Assembly: GCA_937975765.1 (NCBI GenBank)
Contig: CALJUR010000008.1
Location: 1 to 64,000 of the forward strand
DNA from: an uncultured Myxococcales bacterium
GTDB lineage: Bacteria; Myxococcota_A; UBA9042; DTJE01
DNA: 64,000 nt
Reading direction: 5' to 3'
A program made the translations under genes and the position numbers. The notes beneath the pieces were generated by a model that ran no database searches, was not told the DNA's origin, and saw only the letters and a program-made list of their open reading frames with translations. Below, piece after piece: positions 51,364 through 60,768 of this stretch (positions are counted from its first letter, which is position 1; every line of letters starts with the position of its first letter).

Positions 51364-52152
51364 TCAGCGCACGGCCTGCGCGCGCTCCTCGAGGGTCTTG
51401 CGCAGCACGAGTTGCGGGCCGGGCATCCGGTCCACGGGGCCGTTCAGCGCATCCAGTCCCTTCTGGTAGAAGTCCTTCGCCTTGGCCGCGTCCGCCGGGT
51501 CATCGGGACGCACCTTGGCCAGCGGGTTGTAGAGGTCGCCCAGGTGCAGCAGGCCGTACGCGCGCGCCAGCCCCGAATCGACCTTGCTCATCTCCAGGAA
51601 CGCCTTCTCGGCGTCCGCGCGGTTGCCCGCCTGGTCCGCCGCGATGCCGAAGGCCTCCCACGCCAGCCAGGCGTAGGGAGAATTCGGGTTCGCGTCCAGG
51701 AACGCCTTCCACGCCGCCGAGGCCCCGGGGGCATCCCCGGCCTTCAGCATCGCGCTGCCCTTCGCCAGCAGGGCCAGGTTCTTCAGGTCGGACTTCGCGT
51801 TGTCCGCCAGGAACTTGTCCAGGTCCGCCAGCGCCTGCCGGGCGCGGTTCTGCTGGTCCTCGGCGTCCTTCTTCGTCGCGTCGGCGTCGTCCTGCTGCTC
51901 CTTCTGGACCGCCTGCACCGCCAGGGGCGACGCGGCCTTCAGGAAGGCGTCGGACTTCTCGATGCCACGGGTGGTGCTCATGCGCGAAAGCATCACGCCG
52001 CCGATGATCGCGATCACGATCACCGCGGCCCCCGCGCCGACCCACGCACCGTACAGCCGGAAGAACTCGACGACCTTGGCCATCGACTCCTGGAATTCGT
52101 CGGGAGCCTGGAGTTCCTTCTTCGTGACCTTGCTCAGTTTCTGCGCCGCCAT
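51364..52152 (-). CDS. YfgM-like tetratricopeptide membrane protein
   Basis: The protein has 262 residues. A cytoplasmic N-terminus is followed by a transmembrane helix at about 36-55 (GAWVGAGAAVIVIAIIGGVM). The periplasmic part is helical with TPR-like repeats (LALLAKGSAMLKAGDAPGAS, FGIAADQAGNRADAEKAFLE). YfgM anchors chaperones at the Sec translocon in E. coli; the match here is by topology and position. It is followed 25 bases later by the BamB-like gene. It starts 60 bases downstream of tRNA-Gln on the same strand. Confidence 0.75.
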   Translation of the reverse strand: MAAQKLSKVTKKELQAPDEFQESMAKVVEFFRLYGAWVGAGAAVIVIAIIGGVMLSRMSTTRGIEKSDAFLKAASPLAVQAVQKEQQDDADATKKDAEDQQNRARQALADLDKFLADNAKSDLKNLALLAKGSAMLKAGDAPGASAAWKAFLDANPNSPYAWLAWEAFGIAADQAGNRADAEKAFLEMSKVDSGLARAYGLLHLGDLYNPLAKVRPDDPADAAKAKDFYQKGLDALNGPVDRMPGPQLVLRKTLEERAQAVR

Positions 52153-52212
52153 CGGTGCCCGTCCTCTTCAATGACTTGGTCCGGCCCCGCGCCGGACGCG
52201 CGTTTCAACCGG

Positions 52213-52283
52213 TTCTCCGGCAGGGATTCGAACCCCGATACCAGGAACCAAAATCCTGTGTCCTGCCATTGGACGACCGGAGA
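52213..52283 (-). tRNA. tRNA-Gln (anticodon TTG)
   Basis: The minus strand folds into a full cloverleaf of 71 bases. The acceptor stem is TCTCCGG with CCGGAGA, discriminator A. The D stem is GTCC/GGAC, the anticodon stem CAGGA/TCCTG with loop TTTTGGT (anticodon TTG), and the T stem CGGGG/CCCTG around TTCGAAT. CCA is not encoded: the next bases are CCG. Confidence 0.95.
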
Positions 52284-52304
52284 TCACGCCCCATGGGCCG
52301 ACGC

Positions 52305-52333
52305 TTTCTACCATCAACGCCAAGGTTCGGCAA
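52305..52333 (-). promoter_or_regulatory. Sigma-70-like promoter of tRNA-Gln
   Basis: On the minus strand TTGCCG (52333-52328) and TAGAAA (52310-52305) are spaced by 17 bases, about 15 bases upstream of the tRNA 5' end. It may also serve the yfgM-bamB genes. Confidence 0.5.
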
Positions 52334-52368
52334 GCAGGACGAGGAGGTTCGATCAAAGGGATGCCATG

Positions 52369-55300
52369 CTAGTCCAGCAGGTTGCCCCAGGAGGACACGA
52401 AGATCGACATCACGACGTTGCGGATCTGCCGCGTGGCCTGCTGGATGAGGTTGGTGGTGCTGCCCTGGGAGGGCGTCTCGGTGGCCGGCTCGGACGCGAC
52501 GCCCGTCTGGATGGTCAACTGGGGCATCGCCGCGGCGGTCGAGGCCAGCGGGGTCCCCAGCGAGGGCGTGCTGCCGGTCGAGTCGATGGTGCGGTTGTCG
52601 TTGCAGGCCGGCCGGATGACCACGGTCATGCCGTACGGGATGGCTCCGGTGGTCCGCGTGCCGATCAGTTCGCTGAGCACGTAGTTGTCGGGGTTCGAGG
52701 AGTCGGTCAGCTTGGGGTCGAGATCCTCGCAGTTGCCGTTCGGGTCCTTGGAGTCGAAGTCCGTCCCGTACAGCTTGCCGATGCCCGGGCTGCACGGCAC
52801 CGTCTCGTCCGGCGAGAACGTCGTGAAGTACAGGACGTTGCTGAAGATCACCGGCGCGCCCATCATCCTTTCGCACGGGACGGCGCCGGGTTCCAGAGCC
52901 AGGCCCTGCGAGTACCCCAGGAACTTCTTCCAGTTCACCTTCGGACCCACCCACTTGTACCGCGCGGTCGTCTCGTCGTAGGGGTTTTCCCGCATGAACC
53001 AGAAGGGGATGAGGGAGTCGTTCCAGGGCGGGCAGGTCGGAAGGGCCGGCCGGGTGGCGCCGGAGGTGATGTTCTCGGTCAGCGACACGACGAAGTCCCG
53101 GCGCAACGACTTCAGCAGGGTGCATTCGAGGTTGTCCATGTCGCCGCTGCCGTACACGATCGCCAGCTGGTTCGTGGAAGGGATCAGCGCCAGGGCGGGC
53201 GCCTCGTAGGCGGGCGAACGGATCGGCGAGTTCAGGCCGATCGGCAGGCCGAAGGAACGGTAGGGGTCGTAGAACAGGGACAGGCGCCACTCGGACCAGC
53301 TGCGCGAGCCCGTCTCCAGGCGCCACAGGCGTCCCGCCTTGTCGCCCATGAAACACCGGGAGATGAAGGTGCCCGTCATCGTCGAGTAGCAGGCGACGTC
53401 CCCGACCATGTCCGCGTCGATGTCGTGCCGGGACCCGGACAGTTCGTTCTCGACCGTCAGGTCACCCGACCGGAAGTCCCGGAGGATCCGCCCGGTCTCG
53501 AGGTCCAGGACCAGGACCGTCCGCCCGGAACCCGCGGCCAGGCCCTCGCCGCTGCCGCCCGGGATCACCGCGACGGCCTTCTCCTGAAGACCCAGCGTGG
53601 TGCACGAGACGGAGTCGTCCTGGCAGACCTGCACCGTGCCGATCTGGGGCCGGCCCCAGGTCGCGCCCAGCCGGGAGTAGTCGTCGCGCCGCTCCATCGG
53701 GTCGTTCGGGATGCAGGCCTGGCCCGCGGGGCAGCGTCCGTTCTCCGCGGAGACCTCCCACAGGAAGTTCCAGTTCCCGGGGGTGGGATCCGTCACGTCC
53801 AGGGCGAAAAGGCCCCGCCCGCCCGCCCGGTCCCCCACCAGCAGGATCGAGTGCCAGTCGGTGGAGGCCTCGGTTTCAAGCCCGGCGAAGGAGCGCGAGA
53901 AGAGCACGTCCTTCACCATCGGCGTTCCGTCCAGCAGCGTCGTCCGGCCGTTCGGCAGCTCGGGCAGGTTCCCCAGCGCGTGCGGCGGGATGAACGCCCA
54001 TTCCTCGCGCCCCCAGGTCACGTCCTGGACCGATCCGTTCACGCGGTCGATCCGGAAGGCGTGCAACTGGGCGTCGTGCGTCGGCACGTACAGCATGATC
54101 GGTCGGTCGGCGATGTCCTGCTGGTAGGCCGCCAGCGACGGGACCTTCAGGTCCAGGTCGGCCAGGCGGCCCTGCACCTCGGGCGTCCCGTGGTCGAACG
54201 CGCCCGTCTTGTACCCCGCGCGGCACGAACTGTCGGCCGCCCGGACGTAGTTGATCAGGTTCTCGCGGAACAGCGCCTCCTGTTCCGAGCGGGTCCCCGA
54301 CAGGAAGCCGGTCTTGCAGAAGCCCGTGTCGTCGTCCCGCGAGAAGTCCGGCACCGGCCGGGGCGACTCCGGCACGCCCAGCAGCGCGGCGGTGATCGTG
54401 TTGTTGACCAGGGAGAACTCCTCCAGGCGGCCGGCCACCACGGTGAAGAGGTCGCGATCGACGTCCTGCCGGACGTTCAGGGTGTCGGACATGCGCTGGA
54501 CCAGCGCCAGCGACGCCTGGTCGGGCGTGGACGCGTCCTGGCCGCACTGGTACACGCGCCGCTCGAGGATGCCCTGGCGGACGCCCGGGATGTAGGCCAG
54601 GCCGGACGGGTTCCGGACCTTCGCGTGGGCGGCGTTGAACTGGTACTGCAGGTCCGTGACGTTGCCGGTCTCGCTGGTGACGACGGTCTTCGTGCGGGAC
54701 TGGGTGGCGACGGTCAGGTTCCCCAGGATCTGCGTGAACGCCAGGACCAGGTCCTGCGAGTTGTCGGCCCGGAAATACGGCCAGTCCAGCGACCCGTTGG
54801 CGGTCGCGATGTCTTCCGCCATGGTGCTGACGCCGTCGGCCAGCTTGAACCCGATGACGTAGACGTCGACGCCGAGGTCGCGCAGGGCCTGGGCCCGGGA
54901 CACCGAGGAACCGTAGGGCGAATCGTCCTCGCCCAGGTTGGCGCGGCCGTCGGTGAACAGGATCACGGTCTTCTTGCGGCAGTCGATGTAGGGATCGGCC
55001 AGGATCTCGGGGTCGTTCCGGAAGTAGTACCACGCGTCGTACAGGATCGGGGCGATCGGCGTGCCCCCGTATGGGATCGCGGACCGGATCGACTGCTGGA
55101 CCAACTGGTTCCGGGCGGCGACGTCCGAGGCGTCGTCGGACAGGGACGGCTTGACGAAGCCGCCCGTGGGCGCCAGTTCGTTCCGCGCGCCGTAGTTGTG
55201 GCTGGGCTCGTCGCCGTACGAGTAGCCGCCCCCCTCGTTGGTGGCCGGTGACGAGCGCGTGTCGAACGTCATCACCCCGAACTTGAAGTCCGTAAGGCTG

Positions 55301-55713
55301 CGGTCGATCAAGCCGTCAGAGGCCTGGGTCCCGACGGGCCGGATGTGGGGCACGGGATAGGTGCAGTCCTCGCGCGGGCAGGGCGGGATCGCCATGACGT
55401 TGCGATCCTCCTGGACGCACGTGTAGTTCTCGTAGTTGCCGGTCAGGACCTCCTGGGCCACGATGAACCGGCTCTTCCCGGACTCGCCGGGCACCGCGCT
55501 GCACGTCGGGGGCGTCAGGTAGTCGTCGGCGTCGCCGATCTCGACGCCGGGCGACGTCGCGTCGTATTCCATCGACCCGGACGTGTCCAGCAGCAGCAGG
55601 ACGATCGGCTTGACCACGTGCGAGGGAGTCGACTGCGCCGCGGCCGTGGAGGCGCAAAGCAGGGCGGCCAGGACCGTCGCGGTCGCCACACGCGTCCCCG
55701 GGGAACGGAGCAT
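52369..55713 (-). CDS. pilY1: PilY1-like type IV pilus tip protein (VWA plus propeller)
   Basis: The protein has 1114 residues, starting at ATG 55713 (GAGG 6 bases upstream). A signal peptide ends TAAAQ. A von Willebrand A domain follows, with its MIDAS motif DTSGS at 43-47 and VILFTDGRANLGEDD. The C-terminal half is PilC-type propeller (GDRAGGRGLFALDVTDP, SVVIPGG-like IPGGSGEGLAAGSG, GDKAGRLWRLETGS). PilY1 primes pilus assembly and acts as an adhesin at the tip. It is the last gene of the minor pilin operon, 8 bases after the PilX-like gene. The tail lacks a recognisable anchor. Confidence 0.9.
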   Translation of the reverse strand: MLRSPGTRVATATVLAALLCASTAAAQSTPSHVVKPIVLLLLDTSGSMEYDATSPGVEIGDADDYLTPPTCSAVPGESGKSRFIVAQEVLTGNYENYTCVQEDRNVMAIPPCPREDCTYPVPHIRPVGTQASDGLIDRSLTDFKFGVMTFDTRSSPATNEGGGYSYGDEPSHNYGARNELAPTGGFVKPSLSDDASDVAARNQLVQQSIRSAIPYGGTPIAPILYDAWYYFRNDPEILADPYIDCRKKTVILFTDGRANLGEDDSPYGSSVSRAQALRDLGVDVYVIGFKLADGVSTMAEDIATANGSLDWPYFRADNSQDLVLAFTQILGNLTVATQSRTKTVVTSETGNVTDLQYQFNAAHAKVRNPSGLAYIPGVRQGILERRVYQCGQDASTPDQASLALVQRMSDTLNVRQDVDRDLFTVVAGRLEEFSLVNNTITAALLGVPESPRPVPDFSRDDDTGFCKTGFLSGTRSEQEALFRENLINYVRAADSSCRAGYKTGAFDHGTPEVQGRLADLDLKVPSLAAYQQDIADRPIMLYVPTHDAQLHAFRIDRVNGSVQDVTWGREEWAFIPPHALGNLPELPNGRTTLLDGTPMVKDVLFSRSFAGLETEASTDWHSILLVGDRAGGRGLFALDVTDPTPGNWNFLWEVSAENGRCPAGQACIPNDPMERRDDYSRLGATWGRPQIGTVQVCQDDSVSCTTLGLQEKAVAVIPGGSGEGLAAGSGRTVLVLDLETGRILRDFRSGDLTVENELSGSRHDIDADMVGDVACYSTMTGTFISRCFMGDKAGRLWRLETGSRSWSEWRLSLFYDPYRSFGLPIGLNSPIRSPAYEAPALALIPSTNQLAIVYGSGDMDNLECTLLKSLRRDFVVSLTENITSGATRPALPTCPPWNDSLIPFWFMRENPYDETTARYKWVGPKVNWKKFLGYSQGLALEPGAVPCERMMGAPVIFSNVLYFTTFSPDETVPCSPGIGKLYGTDFDSKDPNGNCEDLDPKLTDSSNPDNYVLSELIGTRTTGAIPYGMTVVIRPACNDNRTIDSTGSTPSLGTPLASTAAAMPQLTIQTGVASEPATETPSQGSTTNLIQQATRQIRNVVMSIFVSSWGNLLD

Positions 55714-55721
55714 CGCACACC

Positions 55722-56276
55722 TCACGGACACGTGACCGGGCCAACATACATCACGGCCATCGATCGGGCCTGGGCGTTGCGATCGATGGTCAGCGAGGAA
55801 GCCGTCGTGCCCGACATGTACGTGCCGTCGGTCTCGACGATGTAGCGCCGGAAGCAGAATTCGCCCACCTGGAACCCCGGGGCCCGGTGCGTCGCGACGG
55901 GGTCGTCGGCCAGCCGGCCTTCCCAGCGGGCGTTGTCCATCGTCGCGCCGTCGCGCCCGAACGATCCGGTGCCGTCGACCGCGGTGTCGTAGAAGTTCGC
56001 GCTGAGGTTCTCCATCGGGATGCGGACGCCGCGTGCGGTCGCGTACTGCAAAAACGCGGACGGCCGCGAGCCGGCGAACGCCATCGCCGATTCGGCGCCG
56101 GCCGACGCGATGTTCCGTGCCACCTGCGAGATGCGGGCGTTGCCCGAGATGTTCAGTTCGTTCGACGCCGACCGGATGGCCGCGATGCCGATCCCGGCCA
56201 GGGCCAGCATCAGCAGCAGGGCGATCACCAGGACCACCCCGCGATCGGATCGTCGTGCCCGAAGCATGCGCCTCAC
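55722..56276 (-). CDS. pilX: PilX-like minor pilin
   Basis: The protein has 184 residues. Its GTG overlaps the PilW-like stop (GTGA). The start is short and basic, then RGVVLVIALLLMLALAGIGI, the N-terminal helix of PilX-type minor pilins. There is no Glu at +5, as is usual in PilX. The rest has RSMAVMYVGPVTC at the end and a FCFRRYIVETDG strand. It should be part of the priming complex of the pilus with PilV, PilW, FimT and PilY1. Confidence 0.82.
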   Translation of the reverse strand: MRRMLRARRSDRGVVLVIALLLMLALAGIGIAAIRSASNELNISGNARISQVARNIASAGAESAMAFAGSRPSAFLQYATARGVRIPMENLSANFYDTAVDGTGSFGRDGATMDNARWEGRLADDPVATHRAPGFQVGEFCFRRYIVETDGTYMSGTTASSLTIDRNAQARSMAVMYVGPVTCP

Positions 56277-57439
56277 TTCACGTTCCTCACCAGGAAGGAC
56301 GGCAGCCCGACCCGGGACGCCAGGGCCACCGTGTGCGCGGACCCGACCATCGTCGGGTCCAGGTCGTACGATTCCAGCGGGACGTTCGCCGTCGTGCGCT
56401 GGCGGAACAGGAAGGACTCGTCCTCGTGCTGGGTCCGGGTGGTCAGGATGGCGGTGACGAACCGCAGGTCCTGGGGCCGGGCCTGGGCCGAGGTGTCCAG
56501 GGTCCTCTCGGTCGACGCGTTGACGGCCGCCAGCGTGGCGACCTGCTGCATCTGCGGGGCCTGGCCGACCTGGCCGATGTCGAACGTGAAGTCGGTGAAC
56601 TCCAGATCGACCACGTACTCGGCGACCCGCAGCGTCGAGTTGCGGACCACCGTGTCCAGGTCGGGGTCGTTCCCGTCGATCTCCTCCCGGATCAGGTCGA
56701 TCTTGCCCGGATCCTCGTTGGGATCTGTGCTGGGGTCACCGGACAGGAGGTACCGGACGTAGCCGGCGACGCTGACCTCCAGTCCCACGCCGTGTCCCTG
56801 CAGGCCGCACGACCCGGGGGGCGCGGTGAGGGGGACGTTCGAGGACAGCGTGATCGTGCGGTTCGCGTAGTCGGCCGAGGCGATCGGGAGGTACATCTCG
56901 AACTGGTCGGCGTTGACGATCCGCAGGAAGCGCGGGCTGCGGAAGAGCCGCGTGAACTCGTCCTGGGACTGGGGGAAGGTCCCGCCGCTGGCGACGCCGT
57001 CCAGCAGCGTCACCGTCGCGCCGTCGATGTTGTGGGTATAGAAGATCGCCGGGCTCCAGAACGCCCCGAGCATCGTGACGGCCTGGGGATGGACGTTGTC
57101 GTTCCGCGTCGGGTTGTGGACGTCGCCCGCCACCGAGAAGACGACGCCGGGCAGCCGCTGGAGCGGCTTGGGGCACACGGAGTTGTCGGCGGTGGCCGAC
57201 GGCGTGGCCAGGAAGCCCGCGGACGACAGGTCGCGCTGCAACTGGTCCAGCCCGAAACGCGCCTGCTGCATCGCGCCCATCATCTGGCCCTGCAGGCGGT
57301 ACCCCTGGGTCGTCGCGGTGTACACGTAGTAGACCGCCACGATCAGGATCGCCGCCACGGCCGATGCGACCAGCAGTTCGATCAGCGTCAGGCCCGCGTC
57401 GACGGGGGCGCGCCGGCCGCTAGGGGGACACGAAGACAT
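56273..57439 (-). CDS. pilW: PilW-like minor pilin
   Basis: The protein has 388 residues. The prepilin motif is DAGLTLIELLVASAVAAILI, with cleavage after Gly16 and Glu at +5. The large C-terminal domain, with four Cys (NSVCPKPLQRLPG and GSCGLQGHG), fits PilW. Its start lies 20 bases inside the PilV-like reading frame. The gene belongs to the fimT-pilV-pilW-pilX-pilY1 operon, and its product should be cleaved by the prepilin peptidase, not encoded here. Confidence 0.86.
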   Translation of the reverse strand: MSSCPPSGRRAPVDAGLTLIELLVASAVAAILIVAVYYVYTATTQGYRLQGQMMGAMQQARFGLDQLQRDLSSAGFLATPSATADNSVCPKPLQRLPGVVFSVAGDVHNPTRNDNVHPQAVTMLGAFWSPAIFYTHNIDGATVTLLDGVASGGTFPQSQDEFTRLFRSPRFLRIVNADQFEMYLPIASADYANRTITLSSNVPLTAPPGSCGLQGHGVGLEVSVAGYVRYLLSGDPSTDPNEDPGKIDLIREEIDGNDPDLDTVVRNSTLRVAEYVVDLEFTDFTFDIGQVGQAPQMQQVATLAAVNASTERTLDTSAQARPQDLRFVTAILTTRTQHEDESFLFRQRTTANVPLESYDLDPTMVGSAHTVALASRVGLPSFLVRNVK

Positions 57440-58088
57440 TCTTCATCACCGTTGCAGGGAACGCGATCGAGAACACGTCCTCGGGATGGGCTTCCATCGC
57501 GTCCCGGCCCTCGGGGCCGGGGCACGCGTCGTACAGGCCGGCCTGGCTTTCGGGGCGGGCCCACAGCACCCGGACGTCCGACCGGATCAGGAAATTGGGG
57601 ACGATCCATGTCAGGCGGAACCGCACGCAGAACCTCTGGTTGCGGTCCTGCCGCACCAGGGCCAGCGCCCCGGTATCGTAAGGGCCGCGTCCCACCTGGT
57701 TCACCAGCGCCATCGGCGTGTCCGGGGGATAGAACCCGGCGTCCAGCCAGCCCGAGGTGCCGTCGACGATCGGCGCGCCGACGTGCCTGAGGTACCGGAA
57801 CTTCGTCTGGCCGACGCCGCCATTGCCGCTGAAACTGTCGTTGGTCCACTCCAGCCCTTCCAGCCGGATGGCCTCCTGGACGTGCTGGGCCAGGTGGACC
57901 GCGCCGGCGGTGTTCCAGGAGTTCTGGTTGGCGCGGATCACCGAGGCCTGGAGGTTGGCCATCGCCAGGAACCCGATCACCGTGATCGCGATGACGACCA
58001 GGACCTCGACGATGGTGTAGCCGCGGTCGGCGGCCGTCGCGGGGCGCACCAGGATGCGCCGGGCCATGGCATGCAGGCGGGCGATCAC
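57420..58088 (-). CDS. pilV: PilV-like minor pilin
   Basis: The protein has 222 residues. I take the GTG at 58088, which overlaps the FimT stop (GTGA) as in the other gene junctions. ATG 58067 is also possible. The prepilin motif is DRGYTIVEVLVVIAITVIGF, with Glu at +5. It follows PilV in having GVGQTKFRYLRHVG and a C-terminal KNVFVSP. It should be co-assembled in the pilus tip. Confidence 0.84.
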   Translation of the reverse strand: MIARLHAMARRILVRPATAADRGYTIVEVLVVIAITVIGFLAMANLQASVIRANQNSWNTAGAVHLAQHVQEAIRLEGLEWTNDSFSGNGGVGQTKFRYLRHVGAPIVDGTSGWLDAGFYPPDTPMALVNQVGRGPYDTGALALVRQDRNQRFCVRFRLTWIVPNFLIRSDVRVLWARPESQAGLYDACPGPEGRDAMEAHPEDVFSIAFPATVMKNVFVSP

Positions 58089-58681
58089 GGCGTCACCGTC
58101 GGGGACTTCACCACCACCCGGGCCAGGCCGCTGAAGGGCACGACGACCTGGTGGACGGGGCCTTCCTGCCGGCCCAGCTTGTTGATGCGCTGCAGCGAGA
58201 TCCGGGCGTCGCCGCCGCTGTAGTCGTAGGAAGAGGTGATGATCTCGGGGCTGTTGCCCCGCATGATGAAGACGCGCCCGTCCGGCTTCATGCAGAGGGG
58301 CGTCGAGGTCAGGCCCGGATCGACCTGGAACAGGCGCACGGTGGGGAAGTTCTCCTGCAGGTCCAGGTCGTGGATCGAGGCCCCGGTCGTGTCGAAGTTC
58401 ATGCACGCCGAGGTGGGGCCCTCGAAGACCCGGAGGCTGCCCGGCAGGCCGGGACCGGACGCCAGGGACGGCACGACCAGCATGGCCCGGTTGCGGGTCG
58501 CCGCCTGGACCTGGGCGTACTGGACCACGCCCAGCACGGCCTCGCCGGCATCGACCACCTCCCGCCGCTGCAGCGCCTCCATCACGGACGGCAGCGCGAT
58601 GACGGCCAGGATGCCGATCAGGGCGACGGTCATCATCAGTTCGACGAGGCTGAAGCCTCGACCGGAATCAGGGCGTCGCAT
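58085..58681 (-). CDS. fimT: FimT/GspH-like minor pilin
   Basis: The protein has 198 residues. The prepilin motif GRGFSLVELMMTVALIGILA is textbook (cleaved after the Gly before Phe, Glu at +5). The C-terminal domain is of the GspH/FimT type. ATG 58681 is the start, since the upstream in-frame TTG (58720) would lie before the predicted sigma-54 transcript start near 58705. It is the first gene of the operon. The GGGAGGGAGGG region lies about 12 bases upstream of the ATG, farther than usual. Confidence 0.88.
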   Translation of the reverse strand: MRRPDSGRGFSLVELMMTVALIGILAVIALPSVMEALQRREVVDAGEAVLGVVQYAQVQAATRNRAMLVVPSLASGPGLPGSLRVFEGPTSACMNFDTTGASIHDLDLQENFPTVRLFQVDPGLTSTPLCMKPDGRVFIMRGNSPEIITSSYDYSGGDARISLQRINKLGRQEGPVHQVVVPFSGLARVVVKSPTVTP

Positions 58682-58715
58682 CGGAATCAGCCCTCCCTCC
58701 CCGTAGCCAGGATCA

Positions 58716-58731
58716 AGCAAGTAGCGTGCCA
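58716..58731 (-). promoter_or_regulatory. Sigma-54 (RpoN) promoter of the minor pilin operon
   Basis: On the minus strand TGGCACGCTACTTGCT (58731-58716) fits the -24/-12 consensus TGGCACG-N4-TTGCW at every defined position. The transcript should begin near 58705, about 24 bases before the fimT ATG. The rest of the 200-base gap upstream of fimT, to the OMP stop at 58893, shows no gene but may hold activator (PilR-like) sites. Confidence 0.8.
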
Positions 58732-58892
58732 GTTCGGGCGTTCGTAAGTGTCGTCGGAAGACATTGGACCGCCTACGAAAATGAGGGTTTGTGCCAGGGC
58801 CGGAATTCCGGGGGTGCGCAAATCCTGCACACCGCGATACTCTTTACCCAAGCCGGGTTGGCGGATTCCGAAGGCCCGGATTCGTCGGGGGG

Positions 58893-60737
58893 TCAGAACA
58901 TCACCCCGAACCGGCCGCGGATCGACATCGACCACTTGGCGGACTGGGAGCCGCCGAGGCACTCGTTGACGGAGCCGTCCTCGTTCGGCGCGCAGCCGTA
59001 GCTGGCAGGCATGTTGAACGCCTTCAGCGGGAACAGGATGCCCCAGTCCACGCCGGCGAAGAACGATCCCTTCTCCTCGTAGAACAGCTTGACGTCGATC
59101 TCGACGCCCAGGTTCGGGTCGCCGCCGGGGGTCGCCGACTTTTCGAAGGCCCGGGCGTACAGGAGTTCCACGCGGCCGGCCAGCGCGTCGTGCGGCCCCT
59201 CGAAGAGGTCGTACTGCACGAACGGCTTGATGTACCAGGCGTTGGTGATCGTGCCGACCGCGCGGCGGAACAGCAGCTGGTCGGCGCGGTAGTCCGGGTG
59301 GAAGTAGAAGGACTTCAAGGACTTCAAGTCCTTGTTGGTGATGACGTTGCTGCGGTCCGCGTAGCCCCAGTACGGCGCGTCGGTACCGGTCGCGAAGCCG
59401 GCGTACAGGCCCGCCGAGACGGGGCCCCGTTCGTACTCGCCCTCGATCGACCCGCCGAAGGACAGGATGTCCAGGGGCACGTCCCCGTCGTCCTGCCAGA
59501 CGTACTTGCCGCTGACCCTCTTCAGCGTGTAGCGCGGGACGTTGTCGACGTGGCCGATGACGCCGGCGGCCTCCAGCTCGATGCGGACGTTCTCCTTCAG
59601 CGAGGGCTTCCATTCCAGTTTCAGCCACACGTCCGGCGTCAGCATCCAGGCGCCGCGCTTCTCCAGCTGGACCTCGTCGTAGGCCGTCGTGGCGGTGGTC
59701 GTCCCGGCGGTGCCGTAGGAGTCGGAGGCGACGTCCATGTCCTGCTTGCGGAAGTTGACGTACAGGCCGCCGTCCAGCACCGGCTTGTTCAGCACGACCA
59801 GCCTGCGGTGGCGCGACTGGCGCTCGGCGTCGGTGTCCGGGCGCTTGAACACTTCCAGCGACACGTCGAACACGTCGTCGGTCGAGGTCAGGTCGCTGGG
59901 CTCGCCGTAAGGCTGGGACGGGTCGTTGGTGGTCGGGCCGGTGGCGGACCAGGCGTAGCCGAGCTCGGCATAGATGCCGCCGATGCGGGTCAGCAGGTTC
60001 ACCCGGTCCTGGTAGGTGCCGAAGTCGGCGTCCAGGTCCTGCCCGGCGTTCTCGACCAGTCCCAGGCCCCAGTGGCGCGCCATGCGGCCACCGTTCAACT
60101 GCAGCAGGAAGCCCTTGTCGTTCGAGGGCTGGATCGGCGTCCAGGAGACCCAGGCCTGCTTCACCGTGACAGCCTCGCGGCCGCTGTTCGAGGAGGAGGC
60201 CGGGGCCTGGCTGCGGCTGAGGACCGACAGCGGCGCGTCGGCCCGGTTGATGCTGTAGTCGGGCGTGCTGCCCAGCATCATGTTGTCGAGGATGTCCAGT
60301 TCGGTGTGGATGGACAGCGACTTCGCGACGTGCAGGGTCGGGGCCCAGCGCAGCCGCATGTTGGCGCCGGCGATCCAGTCCTCGCCGCGCTGCTCGTTCT
60401 TCGCGTTGGCGGAGATCGGCGGCCGGAACGCCGACGTGCCGACGGTCTCGTCGTTGTCGTTCTGGGCGTTGGTGCCCAGGTGGGCGCGCCAGAAGCCGTC
60501 GATGCGCAGGCGGAAGTAGCCGTGGTTCTCGAACCAGGGGTAGGCCTGCTGAGCCACCGGCAGCGGGGCCGGGGTCCAGGCCTGCGCGACGTCATCCGCC
60601 TTCTTCGACAGCAGGTCGTCGACGCCCGGAAGCGCCTCGGAGGCCGGGGCGGGCGCCGCCACGGGGGGCGTTTCGGCCAGCGCCGGGAAGGCGCACAGGG
60701 AAGCGGCCAGGGCACCGGCCAACCACGCGACTCTCAT
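58893..60737 (-). CDS. Outer-membrane barrel-like protein, probably TIGR04551-type myxobacterial family
   Basis: The protein has 614 residues from ATG 60737 (GAGG 7 bases upstream). A signal peptide ends PALAE. A Pro/Ala linker and a short helix lead into PWFENHGYFRLRIDGFWRAH, a start I associate with a myxobacterial OMP family. Alternating hydrophobic strands follow (GIYAELGYAW, GLYVNFRKQDM, VSAGLYAGFATGTDA). The C-terminus ends in a strand with aromatic Phe (SIRGRFGVMF), which is the BamA-recognition pattern of outer-membrane proteins. Substrate unknown. Confidence 0.8.
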   Translation of the reverse strand: MRVAWLAGALAASLCAFPALAETPPVAAPAPASEALPGVDDLLSKKADDVAQAWTPAPLPVAQQAYPWFENHGYFRLRIDGFWRAHLGTNAQNDNDETVGTSAFRPPISANAKNEQRGEDWIAGANMRLRWAPTLHVAKSLSIHTELDILDNMMLGSTPDYSINRADAPLSVLSRSQAPASSSNSGREAVTVKQAWVSWTPIQPSNDKGFLLQLNGGRMARHWGLGLVENAGQDLDADFGTYQDRVNLLTRIGGIYAELGYAWSATGPTTNDPSQPYGEPSDLTSTDDVFDVSLEVFKRPDTDAERQSRHRRLVVLNKPVLDGGLYVNFRKQDMDVASDSYGTAGTTTATTAYDEVQLEKRGAWMLTPDVWLKLEWKPSLKENVRIELEAAGVIGHVDNVPRYTLKRVSGKYVWQDDGDVPLDILSFGGSIEGEYERGPVSAGLYAGFATGTDAPYWGYADRSNVITNKDLKSLKSFYFHPDYRADQLLFRRAVGTITNAWYIKPFVQYDLFEGPHDALAGRVELLYARAFEKSATPGGDPNLGVEIDVKLFYEEKGSFFAGVDWGILFPLKAFNMPASYGCAPNEDGSVNECLGGSQSAKWSMSIRGRFGVMF

Positions 60738-60768
60738 CGGCACACCTCGCTCCCTCCGCGGGCGGCCT

